A stretch of DNA of 64,000 nt from contig CAZPMK010000003.1 in NCBI GenBank assembly GCA_964587915.1, positions 1 to 64,000 on the forward strand. The letters are read 5' to 3'. The notes under the pieces were generated by a model. The model searched no databases. It saw only the letters and a list, made by a program, of their open reading frames with translations, and was not told the DNA's origin. Below are positions 15,855 to 24,129 of the stretch, piece by piece. The stretch's first letter is position 1, and every line of letters starts with the position of its first letter. A program made the translations under genes and the position numbers. This DNA comes from CAG-177 sp964587915 (GTDB lineage: Bacteria > Bacillota > Clostridia > Oscillospirales > Acutalibacteraceae).

Positions 15855-16830
15855 AATAAACACTATTTGAGGAAGCGTCAATAACCCTTTGGGCAAGCGA
15901 TTTTAATTGCTCCATGCTTTCAAGAGAGCCTATCTCCTGACGGAACGATGCCGCATTTCTCATACCTTTTATATACCAGCCCGCGTGCTTTCTCGCTTCA
16001 CGCATTCCGACGTAGTCTCCCTTGTATTCACACATTTTTGCAATATGCCGAAGCATGACATTCATTCTTTCTTCAATCGGCGGTTCGGGGAGAATGCGTC
16101 CGCTTGCAAAATATTCGTTTATCTGAGAAAAAAGCCACGGAGCACCGAGAGCTCCTCTGCCAATCATCACCAAATCACAGCCCGTGTAATTATACATTTT
16201 TTCGGCGGAAATCGGGTCTGTAACGTCGCCGTTTCCGATAACGGGTATGGCAACGCTTCTTTTCACCTCTGCGATTATATCTAAATTTACGGGCGGAGCA
16301 TACATCTGCTTTCTCGTTCTGCCGTGTACGGTTATTGCCGCCGCACCCGCATTTTCGAGCTTTTTTGCCATTTCAACGGCATTTATGCTCTCGTCGTCCC
16401 AGCCGGAACGGATTTTCACCGTAATCGGAATATTCACCGCCTTAACGCATTCCTCCGTTATTCTTGCGGCAAGGTCGGGATCTTTCATCAATGCACTTCC
16501 CCCGCCGTTTCCTGCAACCTTGGGAGCGGGACAGCCCATGTTTATATCGACTGCACAGCATCCCGTTTCAGCCGCCTGCACCGCTGCTTTTGCCATTGTT
16601 TCGGGCTCACAGCCGAATATCTGCACCGCCGCAGGTCTTTCGGTCTCTCCGAGACACATAAGACGGTCGGATTTTCTGTCGTTCATCGTCAAGCCCTTTG
16701 AGCTGACCATTTCCGTAACAACATATCCCGCACCGTATTCGATGCAAATTTCTCTGAATGCTCTGTCCGCAACACCCGCCATGGGAGCAAGAGCGGCACC
16801 CTTATTTATTTCAAAATCACCGATTTTCAT
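15853..16830 (-). CDS. dusB: tRNA-dihydrouridine synthase DusB
   Basis: A 325-residue FMN enzyme that reduces uridines in tRNA D-loops. The start LAPMAGVADRAFR, the catalytic-cysteine motif DINMGCPAPKV, the KIRSGWDD strand, TVHGRTRKQMY and the FMN phosphate site GNGDV/MIGRGALGAPW are all present. The length and the C-terminal helical domain match the DusB subgroup of Firmicutes. The ATG at 16830 follows AAAGGAAGCATAA. It sits back to back with polA and is followed by a separate operon with its own promoter. Confidence 0.93.
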   Translation of the reverse strand: MKIGDFEINKGAALAPMAGVADRAFREICIEYGAGYVVTEMVSSKGLTMNDRKSDRLMCLGETERPAAVQIFGCEPETMAKAAVQAAETGCCAVDINMGCPAPKVAGNGGGSALMKDPDLAARITEECVKAVNIPITVKIRSGWDDESINAVEMAKKLENAGAAAITVHGRTRKQMYAPPVNLDIIAEVKRSVAIPVIGNGDVTDPISAEKMYNYTGCDLVMIGRGALGAPWLFSQINEYFASGRILPEPPIEERMNVMLRHIAKMCEYKGDYVGMREARKHAGWYIKGMRNAASFRQEIGSLESMEQLKSLAQRVIDASSNSVY

Positions 16831-16970
16831 TTATGCTTCCTTTCGGTTCCTGTACTGTTAAAGCTATGATATCATTATTCAATTTCGATTTCAACAGATT
16901 TTTTTCGTTAAATTTTAAAAAAACGGTGAAAAATTCAAAAAGTATGTTATACTGTACGGGAGGTGATTAT

Positions 16971-19544
16971 ATGAAACTGCTTGCTCTTGACGGTAACAGT
17001 ATTCTCAACCGTGCTTTTTACGGAATAAAGCTCCTGACGACAAAGGACGGTACAAAATTCACAAACGGCATATACGGCTTTTTGAATATACTTATCAAGC
17101 TGTGTGAGGAGGTCACTCCCGATGCGGTGGCAATAACCTTTGACGTAAAGACACCGACATTTCGCCATGAAATGTATGACGGCTACAAAGCGAACAGAAA
17201 AGGAATGCCGCCCGAGCTTGCACAGCAGCTCCCGGTTCTGAAAGAGCTTCTTTCCGCTATGGGATATAAGATAATTGAATCCCCCGGCTGGGAAGCGGAC
17301 GATCTTCTCGGCACTCTTGCGGGAGCTTGCAACGAAAACGATTTCTGCTTCATTGCCACGGGCGACAGGGATTCGTTACAGCTTGTCCGTGAAAATGTAA
17401 ATGTTTTGCTTGCCTCCACCAAAATGGGCATGCCCCGGAGCGTTCGGTATGACCCTCAAAAGATTGCAGAGGATTATTCCGTTTCCTCCCCCGAGCTTTT
17501 AATTGACATAAAGGCTTTGATGGGTGACAGCTCCGACTGTATCCCCGGTGTTGCGGGTATCGGTCAAAAAACGGCAAGTGAGCTTGTTTCTAAATACGGC
17601 ACGATAGATGAAATATATGCTTCACTCGATACTCTCGACATAAAAAAAGGAGTTCATGACAAGCTCGCCGCCGACAAGGATTCCGCATATCTCAGCCGAA
17701 CCCTCGGAACGATTCGCACCGATGCTCCGATAAGCACCGATTATGCCGATTACGTTCCCGCCGATGCCGATGCTTTCAAGGTAACCTCCATGCTTTCCGA
17801 GCTTGAAATGTTCAAGATGATAGAACGGCTGAATTTAAAAGCCGCTCCGAAGCCAGAAGTCGCCGAGGTCAAAGCACCCGTGAGCACTGAAGTATATACT
17901 CAAAACGATTTGCGTTTGCTTTTGAATACGCTTAAAAAAGCGGGAGAAGCATTTTTCCTGTTTGATGACGGCATTTTTTCGTTCAAGACGGATAACGGCG
18001 TTGCCCGCGTCACGCCCGAAAAGGATGAATATGTTGCATTTTGCACCGATTTTCTTTTTGACACGGAAATCAAAAAATACACCTATAATTCAAAGCGTTT
18101 GTATTCCTTCTTTTATGATTACTCCGTCGATATAAAAATCAACGGCATACAGGGAGATGCCATGCTCTCGGCATATATTCTCAATCCGTCCTCGGGAGAA
18201 TACGGTTTACGCAGAATAATCTCGGAATATGCCGGCGTAAATGCCGAGTCAGCCGGAGAAGCGGCATTGGCAGCGTATCTTCCGACGGTTTTCGAGAAAA
18301 CGGACAAAGCCATAGCCGAAAACGGACAGGAAAAGCTGCTTCACGAAATCGAGCTTCCCCTTGCGGAGGTTCTCGCATCAATGGAGCGTGAGGGATTTTT
18401 GGCTGATGCCGACGGAATAAAGCGATTCGGCGATATGCTTTCCGAACGGATAGAAAAGCTCGTTGCCGACATATACGTTCTTGCGGACTGTGAATTTAAT
18501 CTCAATTCTCCAAAACAGCTCGGTGAAGTGCTTTTTGAAAAATTGGGCTTACCTGCGAAAAAGAAAACAAAAAGCGGTTATTCCACCAATGCCGACGTGC
18601 TTGAGGGGCTTGCCTCCGATTATCCCGTCGTTGCAAAAATCCTTGAATACCGCACCCTCGCAAAGCTGAAATCGACATACTGCGACGGTCTTCTTAAAGC
18701 CATCGAGCCTGACGGCAGGATTCGTTCCACTCTCAACCAGACCGAAACACGCACCGGCAGAATATCCTCAACCGAGCCGAATCTTCAAAATATTCCCGTT
18801 CGCTCCAACCTCGGCAGAGAAATGCGTAAATTCTTCATTGCCGATGAGGGAAAGGTTTTGATTGATGCCGACTATTCACAGATAGAATTGCGTGTTCTCG
18901 CTCATGCGGCGAACGACAAAAATATGCTTGACGCTTTCAACAACGGTGACGATATCCACGCCATCACCGCTTCTCAGGTATTCAATATGCCCCTGATGAT
19001 GGTAACTCCCCTGATGAGAAGCAGAGCAAAGGCGGTTAATTTCGGAATAGTATACGGCATCGGTGCATTTTCCCTTGCAAAGGATATCGGAGTCAGCCGT
19101 GCCGAGGCGGACAGCTATATCAAAGGCTATCTCAAGAATTTCGGCGGTGTTGATTCCTATATGAAAAATACGATAGAAAAAGCAAAGGAACAGGGCTATG
19201 CCGAAACTATTTTTGCCCGCAGAAGATATCTGCCCGAGCTTCGCTCCTCCAACGGAATGCTCCGTGCTTTCGGTGAAAGAGTGGCAAGGAATATGCCGAT
19301 ACAGGGCACGGCGGCGGATATAATCAAAATTGCAATGATTCGCGTATACGGTGAGCTGAAAAAGCAATGCTTCGCCGCAAAGCTCATAATGCAGGTACAC
19401 GATGAGCTTATCGTGGAGGCTCCCGCCGAGGAAGCGGACAAGGTTGCAAGCATAGTAAAGCGTGAAATGGAAAACGCCGTAAAGCTGAAAGTTGCTCTGC
19501 AAGCCGATGTCGGCACAGGCAAAAGCTGGTATGATGCAAAATAA
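16971..19544 (+). CDS. polA: DNA polymerase I
   Basis: An 857-residue repair and replication polymerase. The N-terminal ~290 residues are the 5'-3' nuclease (LALDGNSILNRAFYG, GWEADDLLGTL, GDRDSLQL, GDSSDCIPGV). The middle section lacks recognisable ExoI DxE and ExoII residues, so proofreading is probably inactive, as in many Firmicutes. The polymerase domain carries motif A with Asp634 (DYSQIELRVLAH), motif B RSRAKAVNFGIVYG and motif C VHDEL with Asp811. The open frame begins at 16758, but GGGAGGTGATTAT before the ATG at 16971 fixes the start. A TATACT box at 16948-16953 lies just upstream. Confidence 0.96.
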   Translation: MKLLALDGNSILNRAFYGIKLLTTKDGTKFTNGIYGFLNILIKLCEEVTPDAVAITFDVKTPTFRHEMYDGYKANRKGMPPELAQQLPVLKELLSAMGYKIIESPGWEADDLLGTLAGACNENDFCFIATGDRDSLQLVRENVNVLLASTKMGMPRSVRYDPQKIAEDYSVSSPELLIDIKALMGDSSDCIPGVAGIGQKTASELVSKYGTIDEIYASLDTLDIKKGVHDKLAADKDSAYLSRTLGTIRTDAPISTDYADYVPADADAFKVTSMLSELEMFKMIERLNLKAAPKPEVAEVKAPVSTEVYTQNDLRLLLNTLKKAGEAFFLFDDGIFSFKTDNGVARVTPEKDEYVAFCTDFLFDTEIKKYTYNSKRLYSFFYDYSVDIKINGIQGDAMLSAYILNPSSGEYGLRRIISEYAGVNAESAGEAALAAYLPTVFEKTDKAIAENGQEKLLHEIELPLAEVLASMEREGFLADADGIKRFGDMLSERIEKLVADIYVLADCEFNLNSPKQLGEVLFEKLGLPAKKKTKSGYSTNADVLEGLASDYPVVAKILEYRTLAKLKSTYCDGLLKAIEPDGRIRSTLNQTETRTGRISSTEPNLQNIPVRSNLGREMRKFFIADEGKVLIDADYSQIELRVLAHAANDKNMLDAFNNGDDIHAITASQVFNMPLMMVTPLMRSRAKAVNFGIVYGIGAFSLAKDIGVSRAEADSYIKGYLKNFGGVDSYMKNTIEKAKEQGYAETIFARRRYLPELRSSNGMLRAFGERVARNMPIQGTAADIIKIAMIRVYGELKKQCFAAKLIMQVHDELIVEAPAEEADKVASIVKREMENAVKLKVALQADVGTGKSWYDAK

Positions 19545-19567
19545 AATCAGTCACTTGGTATCAATTA

Positions 19568-19608
19568 AACTGCCCCAAATTGTGCTGACAGTACAATTTG
19601 GGGCAGTT
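19568..19608. repeat. perfect 16-bp inverted repeat between convergent polA and pckG
   Basis: AACTGCCCCAAATTGT (19568-19583) is exactly complementary to 19593-19608 with a 9-nt loop. It lies 24 nt after polA and 34 nt after pckG. Neither side has a clear T-run, so it may be a bidirectional hairpin terminator of poor form or a copy of a dispersed palindromic repeat. Confidence 0.6.
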
Positions 19609-19641
19609 CATGCAACCGCTTGTTTGCTTTTGTCTGTATAA

Positions 19642-21423
19642 TTATTCGCCGATGTTCTCTTTAAGAGTTTCAAGCTCGCCCTTGAGCGTTTCGGGAAGTC
19701 TGTCGAATTTTGAATAGAATTCCTCGATACCCGCAACCTCGTCCTTCCAGAGCGACTTGTCAACACTGAGGATCTCTTCAAGCTGAGCGGGGCTAACCTC
19801 GTCCTCAATACCCTCAAGGTTGATATCCTTTGCCTCGGGAACAAAACCGATGGGAGTTTCAACCGCATCAACCTTGCCCTCGCAACGGTCGATAATCCAA
19901 TCGAGAACACGAAGATTATCGCCGAAGCCCGGCCACAGGAAATTGCCGTCGTCATCCTTACGGAACCAGTTAACGTTGAATATCTTGGGAGCCTTGTCTG
20001 CATCAAGACCTGCACCGATATCAATCCAATGCTGCCAATAATCAGCCATATTGTAGCCGCAGAACGGAAGCATTGCCATGGGATCTCTTCTTACAACGCC
20101 GACTGCACCCGATGCCGCAGCGGTAGTCTCTGAAGCCATTATTGAACCGACAAATACGCCGTGATTCCAATCTCTTGACTGATATACCAGCGGAGCGAGC
20201 TTTGCTCTTCTGCCGCCGAATACGATAGCCGAGATGGGCACACCGTTCGGATTTTCAAATTCGGAGCTGATGCAGGGGCAATTCTTTGCGGGAGCGGTAA
20301 AGCGGCTGTTGGGATGTGCGCCCTTTTCGTCGCTCTCCTGACCGTTCCACGGGTTGCCCTTCCACTCAATTGCATTTACGGGCGGATTCTTATCAAGACC
20401 CTCCCACCAAACGGTGTTGTTATCGAGATTATGAGCAACGTTGGTAAATATCGTTCCTCTCTTGGTTGAAGCAAGAGCGTTGGGGTTTGATTTCTCGTTT
20501 GTTCCGGGAGCAACGCCGAAAAATCCGTTCTCGGGATTGATGGCGTAAAGTCTGCCGTCCTCGCCCTTTCTTATCCATGAGATATCATCGCCTACGCACC
20601 ATACGCGGTAGCCTTTTTTATAATATCCCTCGGGAGGAATGAGCATTGCAAGGTTGGTCTTGCCGCAGGCTGAGGGGAAAGCGGCACAGATGTATTTAAT
20701 TTCACCGTTGGGCTTTTGAAGTCCGAGAATGAGCATATGCTCCGCCTGCCAGCCCTCGTTTCTTCCCTGATAGGAAGCGATACGCAGTGCAAAGCATTTT
20801 TTACCCAAAAGAACGTTTCCGCCGTAACCGGAGTTTACGGATATAATCGTATTATCCTGCGGGAATTGGCAGATATATCTCTTTTCTTCGTCAATATCGC
20901 ACTTGCAATGGAGACCTCTTACCCAATCCTCGCTGTCGCCGAGAGCCTCAAGAACCTTCTTGCCCACTCTCGTCATAATCGCCATGTTGAGAACAACATA
21001 AATGCTGTCGGTAAGCTCAATACCTATCTTTGAGAATTTTGAGCCTACAGGACCCATCGAATAAGGAATTACATACATGGTTCTGCCCTTGTAGCTGTCC
21101 TTGGCGATATCATAGAGCATTTTGTATGCTTCGGCGGGATCCATCCAATTGTTTGTGGGACCTGCCTCCTCCTTTGTGGGGGCACAGATAAAGGTTCTGC
21201 CCTCAACTCTCGCAACGTCATTGACAGCGGTGCGATGGAGATAGCAATCGGGAAGAAGCTCTTGGTTGAGCTTTATCATTTCACCCGTTGCACAGGCTTC
21301 TGCACGCAGAGCTTCAATCTGCTCGTCGCTTCCGTCAATCCAAACGATTTTGTCGGGCTTTACAAGATCGACTTTTTCGTTAATCCATGAAAGCACGCTT
21401 TTATTGGCAGTCATATTTTCCAT
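19642..21423 (-). CDS. pckG: phosphoenolpyruvate carboxykinase (GTP)
   Basis: A 593-residue enzyme interconverting oxaloacetate and PEP with GTP/GDP. The P-loop with the reactive cysteine, FPSACGKTNLAM, is at 249-260 (Cys253, Lys255), and the second phosphate/metal motif CVGDDISW at 276-283. The sequence is of the GTP class, not the ATP-dependent PckA more usual in Bacilli. In rumen and gut Clostridia this enzyme can run toward oxaloacetate in succinate or malate formation. The frame can be extended to 21531, but GAAAGGAGAAAACATT before the ATG at 21423 sets the start. A 120-nt structured leader precedes it. Confidence 0.95.
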   Translation of the reverse strand: MENMTANKSVLSWINEKVDLVKPDKIVWIDGSDEQIEALRAEACATGEMIKLNQELLPDCYLHRTAVNDVARVEGRTFICAPTKEEAGPTNNWMDPAEAYKMLYDIAKDSYKGRTMYVIPYSMGPVGSKFSKIGIELTDSIYVVLNMAIMTRVGKKVLEALGDSEDWVRGLHCKCDIDEEKRYICQFPQDNTIISVNSGYGGNVLLGKKCFALRIASYQGRNEGWQAEHMLILGLQKPNGEIKYICAAFPSACGKTNLAMLIPPEGYYKKGYRVWCVGDDISWIRKGEDGRLYAINPENGFFGVAPGTNEKSNPNALASTKRGTIFTNVAHNLDNNTVWWEGLDKNPPVNAIEWKGNPWNGQESDEKGAHPNSRFTAPAKNCPCISSEFENPNGVPISAIVFGGRRAKLAPLVYQSRDWNHGVFVGSIMASETTAAASGAVGVVRRDPMAMLPFCGYNMADYWQHWIDIGAGLDADKAPKIFNVNWFRKDDDGNFLWPGFGDNLRVLDWIIDRCEGKVDAVETPIGFVPEAKDINLEGIEDEVSPAQLEEILSVDKSLWKDEVAGIEEFYSKFDRLPETLKGELETLKENIGE

Positions 21424-21485
21424 AATGTTTTCTCCTTTCTTCGTGGAAAACCAACTAAAATATACATAATTAAATACATGAAAAA

Positions 21486-21539
21486 GGCGGGATTTGTCGC
21501 TCTTGACGAACGGCTTTGACTCGTTCTTCAACCTATCCC
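21486..21539 (-). promoter_or_regulatory. folded 5' leader element of pckG
   Basis: On the minus strand, CCTATCCC-complement arms (plus 21532-21539 with 21486-21493, GGGATAGG/ATCCCGCC, core GGGAT/ATCCC) enclose an inner GAACG/CGTTC stem (21522-21526 with 21508-21512). The outer arm is followed by GCCTTTTTC. The leader from promoter to start codon is about 120 nt, longer than needed for translation. It matches no riboswitch I know; it could be an attenuator. Confidence 0.4.
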
Positions 21540-21545
21540 AGTATA

Positions 21546-21573
21546 ATTATACCATGAAATATCTTAAAGTCAA
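21546..21573 (-). promoter_or_regulatory. promoter of pckG
   Basis: Minus strand TTGACT (21573-21568), 16-nt spacer, TATAAT (21551-21546). Confidence 0.8.
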
Positions 21574-21619
21574 GATTTTGCATTAAAAAGATACAAAAAA
21601 TTCATATTTTGCTCTCTTT

Positions 21620-22636
21620 TCAGCTTTCAAGGCTGTCAATCGGCATTGTTGCGAAGGCGTTAAGCTCCAATCCTGCAATATTACCGTTTTTGAACTCGTA
21701 ATATCCCTGTGATCCGACCATGGCGGCATTGTCACCGCAAAGTGAGAGCTTGGGCATATAAAGCTCATAGCCCTTTTCGGCACAAACGCTTTGCATACGC
21801 TCTCTCAGGCGTGAATTTGCCGACACTCCGCCCGCCAACGCAATTTTCGTAAAGCCGTATTTTTCCGCCGCCTTAAACGTATTTCCCGCAAGGCAGTCAA
21901 CCACCGTTTCGATACAGCTTGCTCCGAGGTCGGGTACACTTATTTCCGTCCCCTTTTGTTTGGCGTTGTGAATGATGTTTACAACGGCGGTTTTAAGTCC
22001 CGAAAAGCTGAAATCATATTCTCCGCCGTCAACACGGGGGTGCGGCAGCTTATACAGCGACGAATCGCCGTCCCTGCTCACTCTGTCAAGATTCACTCCG
22101 CCCGGATAATCAAGCCCCATGGCTCTCGCCGCCTTGTCCATGCACTCTCCTGCGGCATCGTCACGGGTTCTGCCTATAATATTAAAATCGGTATATCCGT
22201 TCACCGCAACGATATGGCTGTGTCCGCCCGATACCACAAGGCAAAGGAAAGGCGGCTCCAATTCGGGATATGTCAAATAATTTGCGGCAATGTGGGAACG
22301 CAGATGGTGTACCGGCACAAGCGGTATTCCCGTTGAATACGAAAGACCCTTGGCAAAATTCACACCGACAAGCAAGGCTCCGATAAGCCCCGGTGCGTAA
22401 GTTACGGCTATTGCGTCAATATCGTCGTATTCAGCCTCGGCATCGGACATCGCCTTTTCAACAACACCGCTGATTGCGGCGGTATGCATTCTCGAAGCAA
22501 TTTCGGGTACAACGCCGCCGTATATAATATGTTCCTTAACCTGTGAAGCTATTACACTTGATAAAACTTTTCTTCCGTCCTCGACAACAGCCGCCGCCGT
22601 TTCGTCGCAGGAGGATTCAATTGCAAGGATTTTCAT
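21620..22636 (-). CDS. tsaD: tRNA threonylcarbamoyladenosine synthase subunit TsaD
   Basis: A 338-residue ASKHA-fold ATPase that, with TsaB and TsaE, transfers threonylcarbamoyl to A37 of ANN-decoding tRNAs. LAIESSCDETAAAVV opens the protein; the metal site is His111/His115 in VHHLRSHIAAN; VSGGHSHIVAV and LAGGVSANSRLR are further family motifs. It follows rimI by 4 nt in a ywlE-rimI-tsaD operon. tsaB and tsaE, often adjacent, are not in this window. Confidence 0.95.
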   Translation of the reverse strand: MKILAIESSCDETAAAVVEDGRKVLSSVIASQVKEHIIYGGVVPEIASRMHTAAISGVVEKAMSDAEAEYDDIDAIAVTYAPGLIGALLVGVNFAKGLSYSTGIPLVPVHHLRSHIAANYLTYPELEPPFLCLVVSGGHSHIVAVNGYTDFNIIGRTRDDAAGECMDKAARAMGLDYPGGVNLDRVSRDGDSSLYKLPHPRVDGGEYDFSFSGLKTAVVNIIHNAKQKGTEISVPDLGASCIETVVDCLAGNTFKAAEKYGFTKIALAGGVSANSRLRERMQSVCAEKGYELYMPKLSLCGDNAAMVGSQGYYEFKNGNIAGLELNAFATMPIDSLES

Positions 22637-22640
22637 ACAG

Positions 22641-23087
22641 TTACCTCTCAGTAAAATACTTTGTATATATTATTCCGTTCTCGGCAGGGCGTGAATAAAA
22701 GCCCTTTCTTATTCCCGCCGCCGTAAAATTTTCCGATTCATACAACGCTCTTGCGACACGGTTGCTTTCTCTGACCTCGAGCGTTATAAATTCGCACTCT
22801 CTTTTCTCTGCTGCGTCACAAGCCGCACGAAGCAAGGCTCTGCCGACGCCGCAGCCTCTCGCCGTTTGTGTAACGGCAATATTTGTTATATACGCTTCAC
22901 CGCAGATTTCCTGAACGCCGATATAGCCGATAACGCCGTCTGAAACGGCAACAAGAAAATGCGAAACGGGATTTTCAAGCTCCTCGGCTATTCCGTCCTC
23001 GCTCCACGGTGACGAAAAGCATTCCTCTTCAAGACGGGCAATCGGTGAAATATGCTCCGCCGTCATTTGTACTATAGTATAATTCAT
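22641..23087 (-). CDS. rimI: ribosomal-protein-alanine N-acetyltransferase RimI-like (GNAT)
   Basis: A 148-residue GNAT acetyltransferase. The acetyl-CoA pyrophosphate loop QTARGCGVGRALL, the preceding ITNIAV strand and the ARALYESENFTAAGIRKGFY C-terminal segment are those of RimI, which acetylates the N-terminus of ribosomal protein S18 in E. coli. Pairing with tsaD is common in Firmicutes. Start overlaps the upstream phosphatase stop by 4 nt (ATGA). Confidence 0.85.
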   Translation of the reverse strand: MNYTIVQMTAEHISPIARLEEECFSSPWSEDGIAEELENPVSHFLVAVSDGVIGYIGVQEICGEAYITNIAVTQTARGCGVGRALLRAACDAAEKRECEFITLEVRESNRVARALYESENFTAAGIRKGFYSRPAENGIIYTKYFTER

Positions 23088-23521
23088 TTCGTTTTTTCTC
23101 CGACAAGCTCGTTAAACTGCCGTTCAAGGGCGGTACGTATTGAATTTGCACATCTCATGTATGTTTCAATATCGCCGCCGAACGGATCGGGTACGCCGTC
23201 GCCCAAAACAACAACCTTTTCATTCGGAACATACATTGAAAGGCTCGCCGCCTGCTCCCGTGTCATGCAGACAAAGATATCCGTTTCGTCCAAAATATAG
23301 GAGGTTATTCTTCTTGAACGGTGAGACGAAATATCCGCACCGAAGCGTTGAGCCGCCTCGATTGCATTGGAGCATGCCTCGTCACCGCTCATTGCGAAAA
23401 GTCCCGCACTCGAGCATTCAACATTCTCGATTTTTCTGTCGGAGAGCATTTTTTTGAATATACCCTCCGCCATGGGGCTTCTGCAGGTATTTCCCGTACA
23501 GACAAAAAGTATTTTTCTCAT
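23084..23521 (-). CDS. ywlE: low-molecular-weight phosphatase, probable protein-arginine phosphatase
   Basis: A 145-residue phosphatase with the CX5R loop CTGNTCR (Cys8-Arg14) and the general-acid loop VPDPFGG. The threonine four residues after the catalytic cysteine is the feature that, in B. subtilis YwlE, gives preference for phospho-arginine over phospho-tyrosine, so an arginine phosphatase opposing McsB is likely. McsB and ClpC are not in the window. The longer frame from 23566 would include the promoter; the ATG at 23521 follows GGGAGGCGGGAGA. Confidence 0.82.
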   Translation of the reverse strand: MRKILFVCTGNTCRSPMAEGIFKKMLSDRKIENVECSSAGLFAMSGDEACSNAIEAAQRFGADISSHRSRRITSYILDETDIFVCMTREQAASLSMYVPNEKVVVLGDGVPDPFGGDIETYMRCANSIRTALERQFNELVGEKTK

Positions 23522-23556
23522 TCTCCCGCCTCCCGACAGACCGCTTTTGATTCTAT

Positions 23557-23585
23557 ATTCTACCATAAGTATCCTCCGTTTTCAA
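23557..23585 (-). promoter_or_regulatory. promoter of the ywlE-rimI-tsaD operon
   Basis: Minus strand TTGAAA (23585-23580), 17-nt spacer, TAGAAT (23562-23557). Confidence 0.7.
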
Positions 23586-23656
23586 TTGAAAATGCGAAAA
23601 TATCCTCAAAAACACCGCCTTGTTGCAATAAAGTTTTCAAAAAACTAAAAAAATAC

Positions 23657-23685
23657 TTGCATTTTCCTCGAAAGTCTGTTAATAT
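23657..23685 (+). promoter_or_regulatory. promoter of rpmB
   Basis: TTGCAT (23657-23662), 17-nt spacer, TAATAT (23680-23685), ending 36 nt before the start codon. Confidence 0.6.
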
Positions 23686-23721
23686 ATCATCTGTTAATGA
23701 GTAAACAAGGAGGTGTGACAC

Positions 23722-23910
23722 ATGGCAAAATGCGATTTCTGCGGTAAAGATGTGTCCTTCGGCATTAAGGTTTCCCACTCTCACAGACGTTCAAACAGAA
23801 CATGGAAGCCCAACGTAAAGAGAGTAAAGGCAGTTGTTAACGGAACTCCCAAGAGAGTTTACGCTTGCACCCGTTGCCTGCGCTCCGGTAAGGTTACGAG
23901 AGCCGTTTGA
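23722..23910 (+). CDS. rpmB: 50S ribosomal protein L28
   Basis: A 62-residue ribosomal protein. It is the zinc-binding form, with Cys4/Cys7 (CDFC) and Cys49/Cys52 (CTRC). SHSHRRSNRTWKPN is the rRNA-binding signature. AAGGAGGTGTGACAC precedes the ATG. It is transcribed alone, with a promoter before and a strong terminator after. Confidence 0.96.
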   Translation: MAKCDFCGKDVSFGIKVSHSHRRSNRTWKPNVKRVKAVVNGTPKRVYACTRCLRSGKVTRAV

Positions 23911-23925
23911 TAAAAACGCATGATT

Positions 23926-23958
23926 AAGAGACTGCTTCGGCAGTCTCTTTTTCTTTGT
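23926..23958 (+). terminator. terminator of rpmB
   Basis: AAGAGACTGC and GCAGTCTCTT flank a TTCG tetraloop (23936-23939), followed by TTTCTTTG. A strong textbook intrinsic terminator. Confidence 0.92.
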
Positions 23959-24068
23959 TGCTTTTGCCGAGTGCCTTGTGCTCCTTCGCTTTGCAATGCA
24001 CAACCGATTGCGGTTTATCCGAGCAAGCGTGCCGAGGTCAACAAAATTGTTTTTTTTCAAAAAATCTG

Positions 24069-24097
24069 TTTCATTTTTCGTCAAAATTGTGTATAAT
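24069..24097 (+). promoter_or_regulatory. possible promoter of the DnaD/DnaC-like operon
   Basis: A perfect TATAAT at 24092-24097 lies 33 nt before the start codon; the -35 position at 17 nt spacing reads TTTCAT, which is poor. Confidence 0.4.
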
Positions 24098-24129
24098 AAA
24101 TTTCTATCACATATAAACGGAGTGTCAAA

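Noticed and set aside
23959..24068. possible small RNA between rpmB and the DnaD-like gene
   Set aside because: Apart from the rpmB terminator I see no promoter plus terminator pair or stable hairpin.
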